NCBI RefSeq assembly: GCF_021532315.1
Contig: NZ_JAKGAO010000004.1
Location: forward strand, 594,291-658,290
Direction of reading: 5' to 3'
Origin: Paenibacillus tarimensis
Lineage (GTDB): Bacteria; Bacillota; Bacilli; Paenibacillales; Paenibacillaceae
DNA length: 64,000 nt
A program made the position numbers and the translations under genes. The notes below the pieces were generated by a model, which saw only the letters and a program-made list of their open reading frames with translations, was not told the DNA's origin and ran no database searches. Below, in pieces: positions 22,097-31,453 of this stretch; position 1 is the first letter of the stretch, and every line of letters begins with the position of its first letter.

Positions 22097-24865
22097 ATGA
22101 AAGCTAACGATGCTGAATCCGCTAAATCATTGACCGTTGTGCTGCACAGTGAGTTTAACATCGGGGATGCACTTTTTCAGATTGTTTTTCTCAAGGCCAA
22201 AGAAGGACTTGTCGTTGCGGGGAAATGGATCAACCAGGGAATTCCTTTCCAATTGAATGAGATCGCCGATAATTTTGATATCGTATTTCCGGAGTTTTTA
22301 AACTTTGAACTATTTGTTGAATCTGTTGGACTTGAATATCTCTCTTCGGAAGACAAATTACGCTTCGAAGCGATCATTCGTCACTTTGGCAATTTGTCGC
22401 TGGAAACATGGAAAAGTCCGGCCAATCTGACGAGGAGCTATGAATTGGCTTTGGATTATGACCGGAGGCTGGAGCTTTCCAGTCTCCCTATCATCGGGCG
22501 ATTCTGTAATCCCGGAGACGGATTCATCTTTGAAGGTTTGCATTTGCGCTATACAGCGGATGTTGAATTTATATTTTCTATTCTTGCAAGTCTGGTCATC
22601 AAGCAGCGTGCTGTAAACCTGGATATAGATTATACCCAATCTCTAAAGAATAATCTTGCATTGCCTCAAGCATCAGGAAAATCATCTCAGCCTCAGAAGA
22701 AAACCATCCATTGGCTTGACATTCATAAAAGCTTCGGCGTCCTGTATTTCTCCAAAATCGGAGTTAGCCTGGCGGAATCGGAGCTTACCTTATATCTCGA
22801 CGCAAGCTTTACCGTTTCGTTAATCAGACTAGACTTTTTTGAGCTTAACGTTTCGACTTCTCTGAAGGATCTGAATGACTTCGACTTTGGCCTGGGCGGT
22901 TTGATGGTCACAATGGAAAGACAGGGATTCAGCCTGACGGGGGGATTATATAAGTCACCCGAAGAAGCGGTGCTGTACAACGGGGTTCTAGGCTTGAACA
23001 TCGGTCAATACAGCCTGCAAGCCATCGGTTCCTACGGCGAGATGCCCGGAAGCGGTGAGATGACATTTTTTGCTTACTTGATGACGGGTATACCCCTTGG
23101 CGGACCGCCTTTCTTCTTTGTCAACGGTTTGGCGTTTGGCCTTGGAGTGAATCGTTCTTTAAGATTGCCCGACTTGAGCCAAGTCCGGTCCTTCCCTTTG
23201 GTGGGAGCGGCCATGGGAGACAATACGGCACTTAAGCCCGATACCCCGCCGCTGCTGGCTTTGAGCGCAATGAGCAAGACAATAGTACCCGCTTCTGGCC
23301 AGTATTTTATATCGGCAGGCGTCCGTTTTACGACGTATGGCGTTTTGGAGAGTTTTGCTCTTCTTACTATTGAAACGGGGAATCGCTTGGTCATTTCCCT
23401 GCTCGGTTTATCCAATGCATCCATGCCGCCTAAAGTAACAGGAGTAAGCCCTATTATGCGGGCTGAACTAGCACTGCAAGCGGTCTTCGATCCGGGAAAT
23501 GGCGAGCTGCTGGTTAAGGCGGCTTTGACAGGCCGTTCATTCCTGTTTGATCCTGCATGCAAACTAACGGGCGGATTTGCGATCGGCTTCTGGTTTAAAG
23601 GAACATATAGTGGCGATTTCATCATCACCTTGGGCGGGTGTCATCATCCAGCATTTCATAATGTTCATTACCCATTCATACCGCCACTCGGGGTTTCTTG
23701 GATCATAAACCGCAATATTTCTATTAAGGGTAAATCCTACTTAGCCGTGACTCCCTCTTGTTTAATGGCCGGAGTCAGCTTGCAGCTGCTGTTTGAGTCG
23801 GGAAATCTGAAAGCCTGGTTTTATGCAGCGGCAGATTTTATTCTCAAATGGAAGCCGTTTTTTTATCAAGCCAGAGTACAGATATCCGTAGGCGTTTCTT
23901 ACCGCATTAAGATATTCGGCATAGGCAAAACGTTTAAGGTGGAAATGGGAGCGGGTTTATCGCTTTGGGGACCCAGATTTTCTGGAAAGGTCAATATTAA
24001 CTGGACCATTATCTCCTTTACCATCGGTTTTGGTGATAACCATCCGTATGAGACAAGAACAATCGGATGGGATGAATTTGCAGATAGTTTTATTCCCGGA
24101 TCTTTCGGAAACGGTAAAGCCACGCTTGAGCCCGGGACTTCTGCGGCAGCCCGCGAAGCTCAACTCGGAAGTGTCACCATTAGCAGCGGTCTTCTTAATC
24201 AATATCAAAATGCGGATGGTAAAGTCGTTTATGTCGTAGACGGCTTCAGGGCCGGCTTTACGATCGAGCAGAAGACGCCTTGCTCCGATCTGTTCTTTAA
24301 TGGAAAGAGGCTGCTGCAGAAGAAATCAGAATTCGGTATTGTGCCGATGGGACTGAGCAATGTTCAAATGGAACAGCATGTTAGGATCACAAGAGTGGGA
24401 GATGAACAATCCCTGCCATTACTTCAAGCCGTCCCAGAACTGAGGAATATGCCCTCCGCCTTGTGGGGCAATAGGTCGCCAGCCCCGGATACTCCTTTGA
24501 TTAGGGATTTGCCCATAGGCATGTCCATTAACGTAGAAAATCCTGTTTCATTAATTCATATCCTTCCCAGGGAAGGAACCTACGCCGAATCTGTTCTTAG
24601 CTCTTCCGAGCTGGTAGTCCGAACAGCGGTTTATCTCCCTCCCGTGTATGAACCGGCACAGGTATATCCCGCCGAGCCGGAAACCGTCATGAACATTCTA
24701 AAGGACACGATCAAGAATAACCCCCATCGTGACCAGCTTTTGACGGATACAGCGGAGGCTTTTGGAACCTGGAATCAGATACAAGCGCGAACGCTGGCCG
24801 TTGATCCGCATGCCGTACTATTCGCGGTGCCCGTTCTTCGTACGATAGGCAGCCCAGGAAGCTAG
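22097..24865 (+). CDS. Large beta-rich protein, DUF6603-like
   Basis: Protein of 922 residues with no signal peptide. The central 600 residues are a long series of alternating amphipathic beta strands with Gly-rich turns (for example FGLGGLMVTMERQGFSLTGG and FKVEMGAGLSLWGPRFSGKV), a pattern I associate with DUF6603, whose function is unknown. The strand pattern resembles a barrel or solenoid rather than an enzyme, and no catalytic motif stands out. The C-terminal 200 residues look different and more globular. Ribosome-binding site AAGGAG. Family assignment is from memory of the motif style. Confidence 0.75.
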   Translation: MKANDAESAKSLTVVLHSEFNIGDALFQIVFLKAKEGLVVAGKWINQGIPFQLNEIADNFDIVFPEFLNFELFVESVGLEYLSSEDKLRFEAIIRHFGNLSLETWKSPANLTRSYELALDYDRRLELSSLPIIGRFCNPGDGFIFEGLHLRYTADVEFIFSILASLVIKQRAVNLDIDYTQSLKNNLALPQASGKSSQPQKKTIHWLDIHKSFGVLYFSKIGVSLAESELTLYLDASFTVSLIRLDFFELNVSTSLKDLNDFDFGLGGLMVTMERQGFSLTGGLYKSPEEAVLYNGVLGLNIGQYSLQAIGSYGEMPGSGEMTFFAYLMTGIPLGGPPFFFVNGLAFGLGVNRSLRLPDLSQVRSFPLVGAAMGDNTALKPDTPPLLALSAMSKTIVPASGQYFISAGVRFTTYGVLESFALLTIETGNRLVISLLGLSNASMPPKVTGVSPIMRAELALQAVFDPGNGELLVKAALTGRSFLFDPACKLTGGFAIGFWFKGTYSGDFIITLGGCHHPAFHNVHYPFIPPLGVSWIINRNISIKGKSYLAVTPSCLMAGVSLQLLFESGNLKAWFYAAADFILKWKPFFYQARVQISVGVSYRIKIFGIGKTFKVEMGAGLSLWGPRFSGKVNINWTIISFTIGFGDNHPYETRTIGWDEFADSFIPGSFGNGKATLEPGTSAAAREAQLGSVTISSGLLNQYQNADGKVVYVVDGFRAGFTIEQKTPCSDLFFNGKRLLQKKSEFGIVPMGLSNVQMEQHVRITRVGDEQSLPLLQAVPELRNMPSALWGNRSPAPDTPLIRDLPIGMSINVENPVSLIHILPREGTYAESVLSSSELVVRTAVYLPPVYEPAQVYPAEPETVMNILKDTIKNNPHRDQLLTDTAEAFGTWNQIQARTLAVDPHAVLFAVPVLRTIGSPGS

Positions 24866-24899
24866 GTCATACCATTACACATAGATAGGAGCCAGAATT

Positions 24900-26267
24900 A
24901 TGGGAGAGTCTATCCGTTTCTCGCAAAGGTGTGAACCGCCGTTGAAAGCCGGAACCTACCGTATTCAGGTTGAACAGGTTACCAGCATCAACTGCCGGCT
25001 CGCAAGTGAAAATACCGACTTCAAGGTTACTTCCGAAAGATTTTTCTTATCTCCAGATCAGATCTATTCCGTCTACCCGCCTAGAGAGGCTGTCGGCAAC
25101 TATGCGGAATGTCTTCCCCATATCGTACTGAATCGCAGAACCCTTCCCTGGGAGCGGGCTTTGCTTAAAGGCCAATCACACATGCCCTGGCTCGCTCTTC
25201 TTGTGTTCGACGAGACGGAAGACATCCGGCTTCACGAAAGCACTGTTGGAAAAGCCCTGCAGGCGGAAGCTGGAGTTTATGTCCCTTCTCTCCTTCTCGA
25301 AGAGCATGAAAAACCGGAAGATCCATGCACCTACGTACATATTCCGACGAAGCTCTTATCAGAACTATTACCGTATCCTGAAGCTTTATCCCTGCTCGCT
25401 CACGGTAAGGGCGTAAGCCTGGATCGCAAAGTGACTGATGCTGCCGTTAAGGATGACTGGTTTGCTACAGTTGTCACGAACCGGTTTTGTCTGGAGCCCG
25501 ACGAGGACCGCCAGATCATTCGTCATACCGCTTGTCTCGTATCATTGGAAGGATACGAGACCTGTCTTGCCAGCAAACAAAGCCGAATTGACACATTGGC
25601 CAATGTCCATACGGCCAGGATGATCGTGCTGGCTAACTGGCATTTCTCGATGGCCCGAAGAGACTTTGATTACGGGTCGGCATTTGCTTCACTGGATGCC
25701 GCTATGCTGTCAACCCCTTACCATGGAAATAACGAGCAAATTCAGAGGCTGTGCAGACTCGGATACTATCCGATGAATCAACATGTACGGGACGGAAGCC
25801 AAGTTGTGTCGTGGTATCAGTCTCCGCTAGTTCCTTATGATGAGCCGAAGAAAACGGTCAAAAGCGTACGTTTTGCTGATCAGCTGCTTGCTTATGATCC
25901 GGAATTAGGCATGATGGATATTCGCTATTCCAGCGCATGGCAGATCGGAAGATCTATGGCGCTGTCGGATCAATCTTATGCCCAAAAGCTGTATTCGTGG
26001 CGCCAGAGCAATGAAACGCTCGCCCGGACCTCGGTCTATCAAGGTCTCTTAAGCATGCATCTTTCTTCTCCTCTACATGATAAAGGGGTCCGTGATTGGG
26101 AGGAACAGCGCTCAATCGGTTACTCATTCGTTAAAAAAGCTCGAGACCCCGAAAGCACCGGCTCACAAGCCAGCGCAAAAAAAATCCTTATAGAGCAGCT
26201 TAATGAGCGATACAAAACTTTGCTGAATGAGGTGGTTTCTGATGCAAGCCCGGACGGATTGGGATAA
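24900..26267 (+). CDS. Unknown protein, third gene of the five-gene operon
   Basis: Protein of 455 residues, cytoplasmic by appearance. A conserved-looking segment reads LPHIVLNRRTLPWERALLKG, then MPWLALLVFDETE around residues 75-105; such a segment suggests a structured family domain, but I cannot name it. The C-terminal half is mixed alpha/beta, with YAQKLYSWRQSNETLARTSV. AGGAG lies 8 bases before the ATG. It overlaps the next gene by 26 bases. No membrane segments or cysteine clusters. Confidence 0.75.
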   Translation: MGESIRFSQRCEPPLKAGTYRIQVEQVTSINCRLASENTDFKVTSERFFLSPDQIYSVYPPREAVGNYAECLPHIVLNRRTLPWERALLKGQSHMPWLALLVFDETEDIRLHESTVGKALQAEAGVYVPSLLLEEHEKPEDPCTYVHIPTKLLSELLPYPEALSLLAHGKGVSLDRKVTDAAVKDDWFATVVTNRFCLEPDEDRQIIRHTACLVSLEGYETCLASKQSRIDTLANVHTARMIVLANWHFSMARRDFDYGSAFASLDAAMLSTPYHGNNEQIQRLCRLGYYPMNQHVRDGSQVVSWYQSPLVPYDEPKKTVKSVRFADQLLAYDPELGMMDIRYSSAWQIGRSMALSDQSYAQKLYSWRQSNETLARTSVYQGLLSMHLSSPLHDKGVRDWEEQRSIGYSFVKKARDPESTGSQASAKKILIEQLNERYKTLLNEVVSDASPDGLG

Positions 26268-27102
26268 TTCGCCACATGTTATTCGCAGGCAGGTTCGCCG
26301 TGTGTTGGGAGAGCTTGCTGCGCTTGCGAAGGATCAGCCTGTTAGTCCGGAACCCCACGACGATGAATTGATCGCCTGGCTGAGCCAATTATGCTTGCTG
26401 GTGAACTTGCCTTTTCATTACTTGATCCCTGCAGAATCGATGCTGCCGGCAAACTCCATTCGTTTGTTTTATGTGAATCCTAACTGGCTTCAGGCACTAG
26501 TTGACGGAGCTTGCAGCTTGGGAAGAAATGCGTCACTGGACCTGACCCACGATCAAGAATTAATAGATGCAGTAATTACCCAAATCGGTAAACGAGTGAA
26601 GGCTGTCCGTCCCTTGCTTCAGAACAAGACCGTTACGCCCAAAGAATTAGAAGATGAAGTACAAGCCATAGGCGGATTTCTTCTGCGTTCGCCTTTGGTC
26701 CGCGGCTGGAGAGGGCTGGAATTTAAAGCCCTCTCTTCTCAAGGGACCTCCCTGCGGGCATTGCGAATTGAACTTTTGTCCGATGATGTGCTGATCGGAC
26801 TGTTTGAAGGAGTCCCGTATACACTTGAAATGGCTCAGCCGCCGGAAGGTTTTTTCTTCGGATTCAACCGAATTAATGGAGAGTTTTCGAAGCGATTGAG
26901 AGATTTGGATAGCGGCGAGCTGCTCTCTGAATCGGACTCGGTTGAAGTCGTGCTGCAAAACAAAGATATGCGAACCATCGATGTATACCAAACGGCAAAG
27001 AATATGGAGACATATTTTCAAAAGGAGGTCACTTCCGCCGAGTTTGCGCTACAGATGATTAAAACTCCCTATATCGGCAGAGTGATCCGGAAAGACGAAT
27101 AA
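26242..27102 (+). CDS. Unknown protein, fourth gene of the five-gene operon
   Basis: About 286 residues from the ATG at 26242, which has GAGGTGG six bases upstream inside the end of the preceding gene; an ATG at 26227 is less well placed. A notable segment is FHYLIPAESMLPANSIRLFY followed by VNPNWLQALVDGACSLGR (about residues 55-95). The remainder is helical, with a C-terminal SAEFALQMIKTPYIGRVIR. Unknown family. Overlapping translation with the third gene implies the two proteins are needed in fixed ratio. Confidence 0.75.
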   Translation: MQARTDWDNSPHVIRRQVRRVLGELAALAKDQPVSPEPHDDELIAWLSQLCLLVNLPFHYLIPAESMLPANSIRLFYVNPNWLQALVDGACSLGRNASLDLTHDQELIDAVITQIGKRVKAVRPLLQNKTVTPKELEDEVQAIGGFLLRSPLVRGWRGLEFKALSSQGTSLRALRIELLSDDVLIGLFEGVPYTLEMAQPPEGFFFGFNRINGEFSKRLRDLDSGELLSESDSVEVVLQNKDMRTIDVYQTAKNMETYFQKEVTSAEFALQMIKTPYIGRVIRKDE

Positions 27103-27154
27103 GAGTACATGGCATTAACGGCTATGAATATGGAATGGAGTGAGGTGCCTGGGA

Positions 27155-30100
27155 ATGAGAATACCAACTTTGCCCAAAAGTAATATACTGTGTGTACCAA
27201 TGAAGGTCCAAGCGATGATGGTCGGACAAACTCCGTCTCCTACTGTCTTTGCTGATATCGCTGATAATTTTTCCAGAATCGCCAGAGATCCATTAGGCGA
27301 TCAAGTCCCCCCCCCCAACATGGGCGAAAAGACACAGGAAAAGCCGGGAATCCATCTGAGCTGGATATTGCCTAAAGGCCTAAGACAGGGAGTGCAAAAC
27401 GAGGAAGATCTTGAGCCGGCATATCCTGTGGTGCCTAACCGCTGGATTGTTTCCCGGCTATGGTCAACTAAGAGACAACCTGACCAGGTATTATGCAGGC
27501 ACTGGATCGTCGAAAGTGATGCGATGGAAAAAGAAAGAGGCCCGAATTTCGGAAATGAAGATAGTTTGACTTATCCCAAGCTTGATGATCCCCTGTCCCC
27601 TTACCGGATATTGGGCCGCTCCTTCCCTTTTGAAGCGAATTTGAACGAGCCTCTGGAAAGGCTTCAAAACCTTAACGCACTGGGGCCTGGTAATCCCGCC
27701 TTTTCTGCCATGTACCCCTACCATGTCAATGTATTCGGCTTTTATGATGAACTGATGGACCAGTCTGGGAATCGCCTGGAAGATATCAGCGTCAGCTACG
27801 TCATACGGGGCTATTACCACAATTATCCTGCCTTGATCGAATCGGAGGAGGTTTGCAGGAACCGATATGGATGGATGCCTCCGGAAGGTTTGATCTATCC
27901 CGCCTTCCCCGTTCTGCACGGCGTTGTAACCGGCCTGAGTTGGGTCGATGACGGCAAGGATTACAACGGCCGGTTTATCAGTAGTCTTCCTATGCCGAAA
28001 CTGGCCGCTGGCAATTCGTCCGTTGAAGCGGTTTCTGCTTTGCATGCTGCAAATAACTTATCGAACGAGCGTTTGATGCGTGTCTTATTACATGATCAAA
28101 GTCATAAGCTTATGAACTTGAACGGCATCTATCATGCAGACTACACAGACCATGAGAGGCGGTTTCAAATTGCTGCGGAACAGAACAGCTATGTACTGCA
28201 AAGCAGCATTAGCGACGATAATCAACAGGGTCCTCCAGATTTATCCCCAGATGAGCAGCGTCTCTTCCGGAACCTGCAGCAAGGACTCCGTAACCGTTAT
28301 AAACATCAATCTGATGCAGATGCGAAACGTGCGGCGATCTACGATCTCTGGTGCAAATATATTATTACTGCCTATACCATTACACCTATGGGCAACGAAC
28401 CGGCAAAAGAGCGGATGGAACAATATGAGTATGAATTGGCGAGGGAAATCCAGTCGCTGAATCTTACGGAATCCGCGTTGGAAGATCTCGGGGAACACCT
28501 CAAGACCCTGGAGCAACAATTGTCCGATTCTATCCAGAGCTTCTATGATTTGCAGCAGACGGCGGGCGACCGGTTCTACGAGCCCAATTCGCCGGTTCTC
28601 CTCCTCTCGGGCGCAAGTCGCGGGAATCTCTTCGATTCGAATCCCGCTGACGGAGGGCTTCTAAAGTGCAGGCTGCTTGGCCAGACGATTAAATCTTTGA
28701 AGTTTGATTTTAAATTCAGGGAAAATCTTTATTCGCTATCCCTTCATACAGATCAGCTCCTTCCCAGGGGGCAAGTTAAAGGGGTTTATCCTGAGCTGCT
28801 GCTTGAAGCGCTGCTGTTCACATCGGACATTGCGGAGCTCCTGGTACCATTAATCGGTCAGCAGCTGGATCTCCTGCCGTTGTCGGAGGATGAGCATAAC
28901 TATTTGCTGAAAGTCGTTAATCAAGTGCTGGAGGACTTCACTAAGAGAGGTATACAGCATGAGCTGCCTGACCCGATGTTTCTGAATGTATGGAGAGAAC
29001 CATGGAATCCTGTACTCCTGTGCTGGCGGGGACTGTATTATCCGGATCAAAATCTTGTCGGCAGCCATCCGAAGCTGGATAACTGGAATTTTCAAGGAAC
29101 GGATTATGTGTATCACACTAACGAACCGGATACCCGGGAGTCAGTGGTCATGGAGGGCAGGATTTTTTTGACCCCCCATATCGCAGAACAGCTTCATGCT
29201 ATGACGCTTAAGCAATTGGGCGTAGAGGATGCGCAGACGTATGGTGACTTGACTCAATTAGACTACCTCTCTCAGACCTTGGAAGGCTTCAATGAACGTT
29301 TTTTGATGAGTCAGCTTGCGCTGCGTTTTCCTATCATGGTGTTCAATAACGGAAGTGCGGAGCTGGCTGACCTTGTCAGGAACGCGCTTGGTTCATTTGC
29401 TGCAGAAAAACCGTTGTTCAACTCGTTCTTTTCCCCTTTAAGGGGAGGTTGGTTTAAGCTGGATAAACTCAGATTGATTGATACATTCGGTCAATTTCAG
29501 GAGATACGATGCGATCAATATGCGATAGCTGAAGATATGAGAATGTCACCTGTTCCGATTGGACAGTACATGATGCTTCCTCCGCGTTTCATGCAGCCCA
29601 CCCGGCTCGAATTCAACTGGATTCAGGCACGCAGCGGGGCAAACTGTGACTTTAATCTTCCGGATTCTCCAATTTGCGGCTGGATGATTCCTAATTATTT
29701 GGATCAAAGCTTATTGATTTACGATGAAGATGGTTATATGCTCGGAAGTCTGATTGTAACGGCTTTTGACGGGGATCGAATCCATTGGAGAAATGCGCCG
29801 GGCACGCCGGAAAGAGAGCCATTGGGGGGAGGCACGGCAGGACTGCCCGATGGAATAAACCCGGATATGAAGGCTTTTCTGAATGAGTTTCTGCGCCGAA
29901 GCCGAGAACATCAGGAGGATGTGCTCACCCCGTTTCTTGACCTGATCGACTCGGCCCTGTGGGAAATCCATCAGCCAGATTCCGCAGGTTCTAGCGGTCT
30001 TAGCCAATATGCAGGAAAGCCGCTTGCCTTGGTGAAAGCATCTGTAAAGCTGGTTCAGGCCGGGCCGCCTGAAGTTTATAAATTTTTTGATACCTTCAAA

Positions 30101-30679
30101 GGGCCAGATTCCCCTCCGGATATCTCTATCCAACCGTTTAAAATGCCTCTATGGATTGGCGAAACTCATCACACGGGAGATGGCGCGATTGGTTTTTTTG
30201 TCCATGATGGTCAGACCGGCTATAAACAGTTCAACAGCTCTTTTGCCGATACCGGATATGCGTCCGATTATTTCAAACATAATCATCAGGTTGATGTTCC
30301 TGCTGATGATCAAGCAAATGGTACAGCTTTATCCCTGATTATGGATCCTTATGCAAGTATACATCTCATTAGCGGTATGCTGCCTGTTTCGGAACATCAA
30401 CTTCCCCAAGATCGAATTGAAGCTGCATTAAAAAGGCTCTATCTGACCTTTTATCTTGGACCGCTTCTTGCAGGAGGAGAAAGCTATGTCATGCCGCTCA
30501 CGCAATTGCCCAACAGACAATGGGAATTTATTACGCCCGAGGATGATGGAGAATGGGTTGAAACTACGGATCTCCAGCCCTCCAATGGGAATGCCTTTCT
30601 GATTTCATCTCCTCTTCGTGCAGTGGAAGGCTGGCTGAAGTTGAAACTAGCGGAATCGTCCGAATCGGAATCCCAATAA
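27155..30679 (+). CDS. Giant unknown protein, last gene of the five-gene operon
   Basis: About 1174 residues from the ATG at 27155, preceded by GAGGTG; an in-frame GTG lies at 27140. Near residue 60 it has IHLSWILPKGLRQG followed by PVVPNRWIVSRLW. A clear coiled-coil-like helix runs around residues 420-475 (many Glu, Leu and Gln, for example LNLTESALEDLGEHLKTLEQ). The long C-terminal half is beta-rich with repeated Trp and Asp. No signal peptide, membrane segment or catalytic motif is visible. A hairpin terminator follows the stop. Size, lack of export signal and company of other structural-looking proteins suggest a particle or complex component, but that is inference. Confidence 0.78.
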   Translation: MRIPTLPKSNILCVPMKVQAMMVGQTPSPTVFADIADNFSRIARDPLGDQVPPPNMGEKTQEKPGIHLSWILPKGLRQGVQNEEDLEPAYPVVPNRWIVSRLWSTKRQPDQVLCRHWIVESDAMEKERGPNFGNEDSLTYPKLDDPLSPYRILGRSFPFEANLNEPLERLQNLNALGPGNPAFSAMYPYHVNVFGFYDELMDQSGNRLEDISVSYVIRGYYHNYPALIESEEVCRNRYGWMPPEGLIYPAFPVLHGVVTGLSWVDDGKDYNGRFISSLPMPKLAAGNSSVEAVSALHAANNLSNERLMRVLLHDQSHKLMNLNGIYHADYTDHERRFQIAAEQNSYVLQSSISDDNQQGPPDLSPDEQRLFRNLQQGLRNRYKHQSDADAKRAAIYDLWCKYIITAYTITPMGNEPAKERMEQYEYELAREIQSLNLTESALEDLGEHLKTLEQQLSDSIQSFYDLQQTAGDRFYEPNSPVLLLSGASRGNLFDSNPADGGLLKCRLLGQTIKSLKFDFKFRENLYSLSLHTDQLLPRGQVKGVYPELLLEALLFTSDIAELLVPLIGQQLDLLPLSEDEHNYLLKVVNQVLEDFTKRGIQHELPDPMFLNVWREPWNPVLLCWRGLYYPDQNLVGSHPKLDNWNFQGTDYVYHTNEPDTRESVVMEGRIFLTPHIAEQLHAMTLKQLGVEDAQTYGDLTQLDYLSQTLEGFNERFLMSQLALRFPIMVFNNGSAELADLVRNALGSFAAEKPLFNSFFSPLRGGWFKLDKLRLIDTFGQFQEIRCDQYAIAEDMRMSPVPIGQYMMLPPRFMQPTRLEFNWIQARSGANCDFNLPDSPICGWMIPNYLDQSLLIYDEDGYMLGSLIVTAFDGDRIHWRNAPGTPEREPLGGGTAGLPDGINPDMKAFLNEFLRRSREHQEDVLTPFLDLIDSALWEIHQPDSAGSSGLSQYAGKPLALVKASVKLVQAGPPEVYKFFDTFKGPDSPPDISIQPFKMPLWIGETHHTGDGAIGFFVHDGQTGYKQFNSSFADTGYASDYFKHNHQVDVPADDQANGTALSLIMDPYASIHLISGMLPVSEHQLPQDRIEAALKRLYLTFYLGPLLAGGESYVMPLTQLPNRQWEFITPEDDGEWVETTDLQPSNGNAFLISSPLRAVEGWLKLKLAESSESESQ

Positions 30680-30701
30680 GCAGACAATATGATATTTAAA
30701 A

Positions 30702-30755
30702 AAACTCTTCCTTGAGATATAGATGGCTGGAATCCATCTTCCCAAAGGAGAGTTT
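30702..30755 (+). terminator. Terminator of the five-gene operon
   Basis: A long bipartite hairpin: outer arms AACTCTTCCTT with AAGGAGAGTT and inner arms GATGG with CCATC, followed by TTATTTTAT. It lies 23 bases after the stop of the giant gene and separates it from the ECF sigma gene. Confidence 0.75.
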
Positions 30756-30919
30756 ATTTTATATCCCTTCCTTCATGGCCTCGAAGCCCCTCCCCTAACT
30801 GCAAGGAGACTACTATTTTATTAGAAATGGTATATTTTTGTCTAACTTCATGTAACCAAATGCCCTACTCCCCGATCTAATCACTAGAACTTGAAAAGTT
30901 GTGAAGGAGGACATTCGAT

Positions 30920-31453
30920 GTGCAAATGGAACAAGATGTAATAACTGCCCAAAGAGGGGATCGGGAGGCTTTTGTCCGTCTCATAAAAAATGTCGAGCTA
31001 AGTTTATATCGGGTAGCTAAATCAATCCTCAGACGAGATGAGGATTGTGCAGACGCTATACAGGAGACGATCCTCAAGGCATATTCGGGGATAAATGTTT
31101 TAAAGGAACCGGCTTTCTTTAAAACCTGGATCATACGGATTCTCATTAATGAATGTAACAAAATACTCCAGAAGCAGAAGACTGTTACGAAGGTTGATGA
31201 ACACCTGCTCGGTGCCGCCTACTTCTCCGATTATGAGAAAGTTGATCTGAGAGAGGCCGTTGATCGATTAGATGAAAAACTGCGAATCGTTGTTATTCTA
31301 TATTATTTTGAAGATATTTCCCTTAAGCAAATTGCTGAAACGCTTGGAACCTCAGAAGGAGCAATTAAAGCTAGACTCCACCGGGCAAGAAAAATACTTG
31401 CTGATTGGCTCAAATACACTCAGGAAGGGAAGGTTGGCTATGAACCATGTTAA
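30920..31453 (+). CDS. ECF sigma factor (pair 1)
   Basis: Extracytoplasmic-function sigma-70 factor of 177 residues. Region 2 is seen in DCADAIQETILKAYSGIN and region 4 in IVVILYYFEDISLKQIAETL followed by GTSEGAIKARLHRARK. The GTG start has AGGAGG nine bases upstream. It overlaps the following anti-sigma gene by 14 bases, so the pair is co-translated. It is separated from the upstream operon by a terminator, so it need not regulate that operon. Confidence 0.92.
   Translation: MQMEQDVITAQRGDREAFVRLIKNVELSLYRVAKSILRRDEDCADAIQETILKAYSGINVLKEPAFFKTWIIRILINECNKILQKQKTVTKVDEHLLGAAYFSDYEKVDLREAVDRLDEKLRIVVILYYFEDISLKQIAETLGTSEGAIKARLHRARKILADWLKYTQEGKVGYEPC

Noticed and set aside
21535..30679. Reading the unknown operon as a prophage or contractile injection system
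   Set aside because: No sheath, tube, baseplate, terminase, integrase or AAA+ ATPase gene is present in or around it. Large beta-rich proteins alone do not support that.
31272..31439. N-terminal extension of the first anti-sigma gene
   Set aside because: The extension overlaps the sigma gene in another frame. The ATG at 31440 has a good ribosome-binding site and gives the normal anti-sigma N-terminus.
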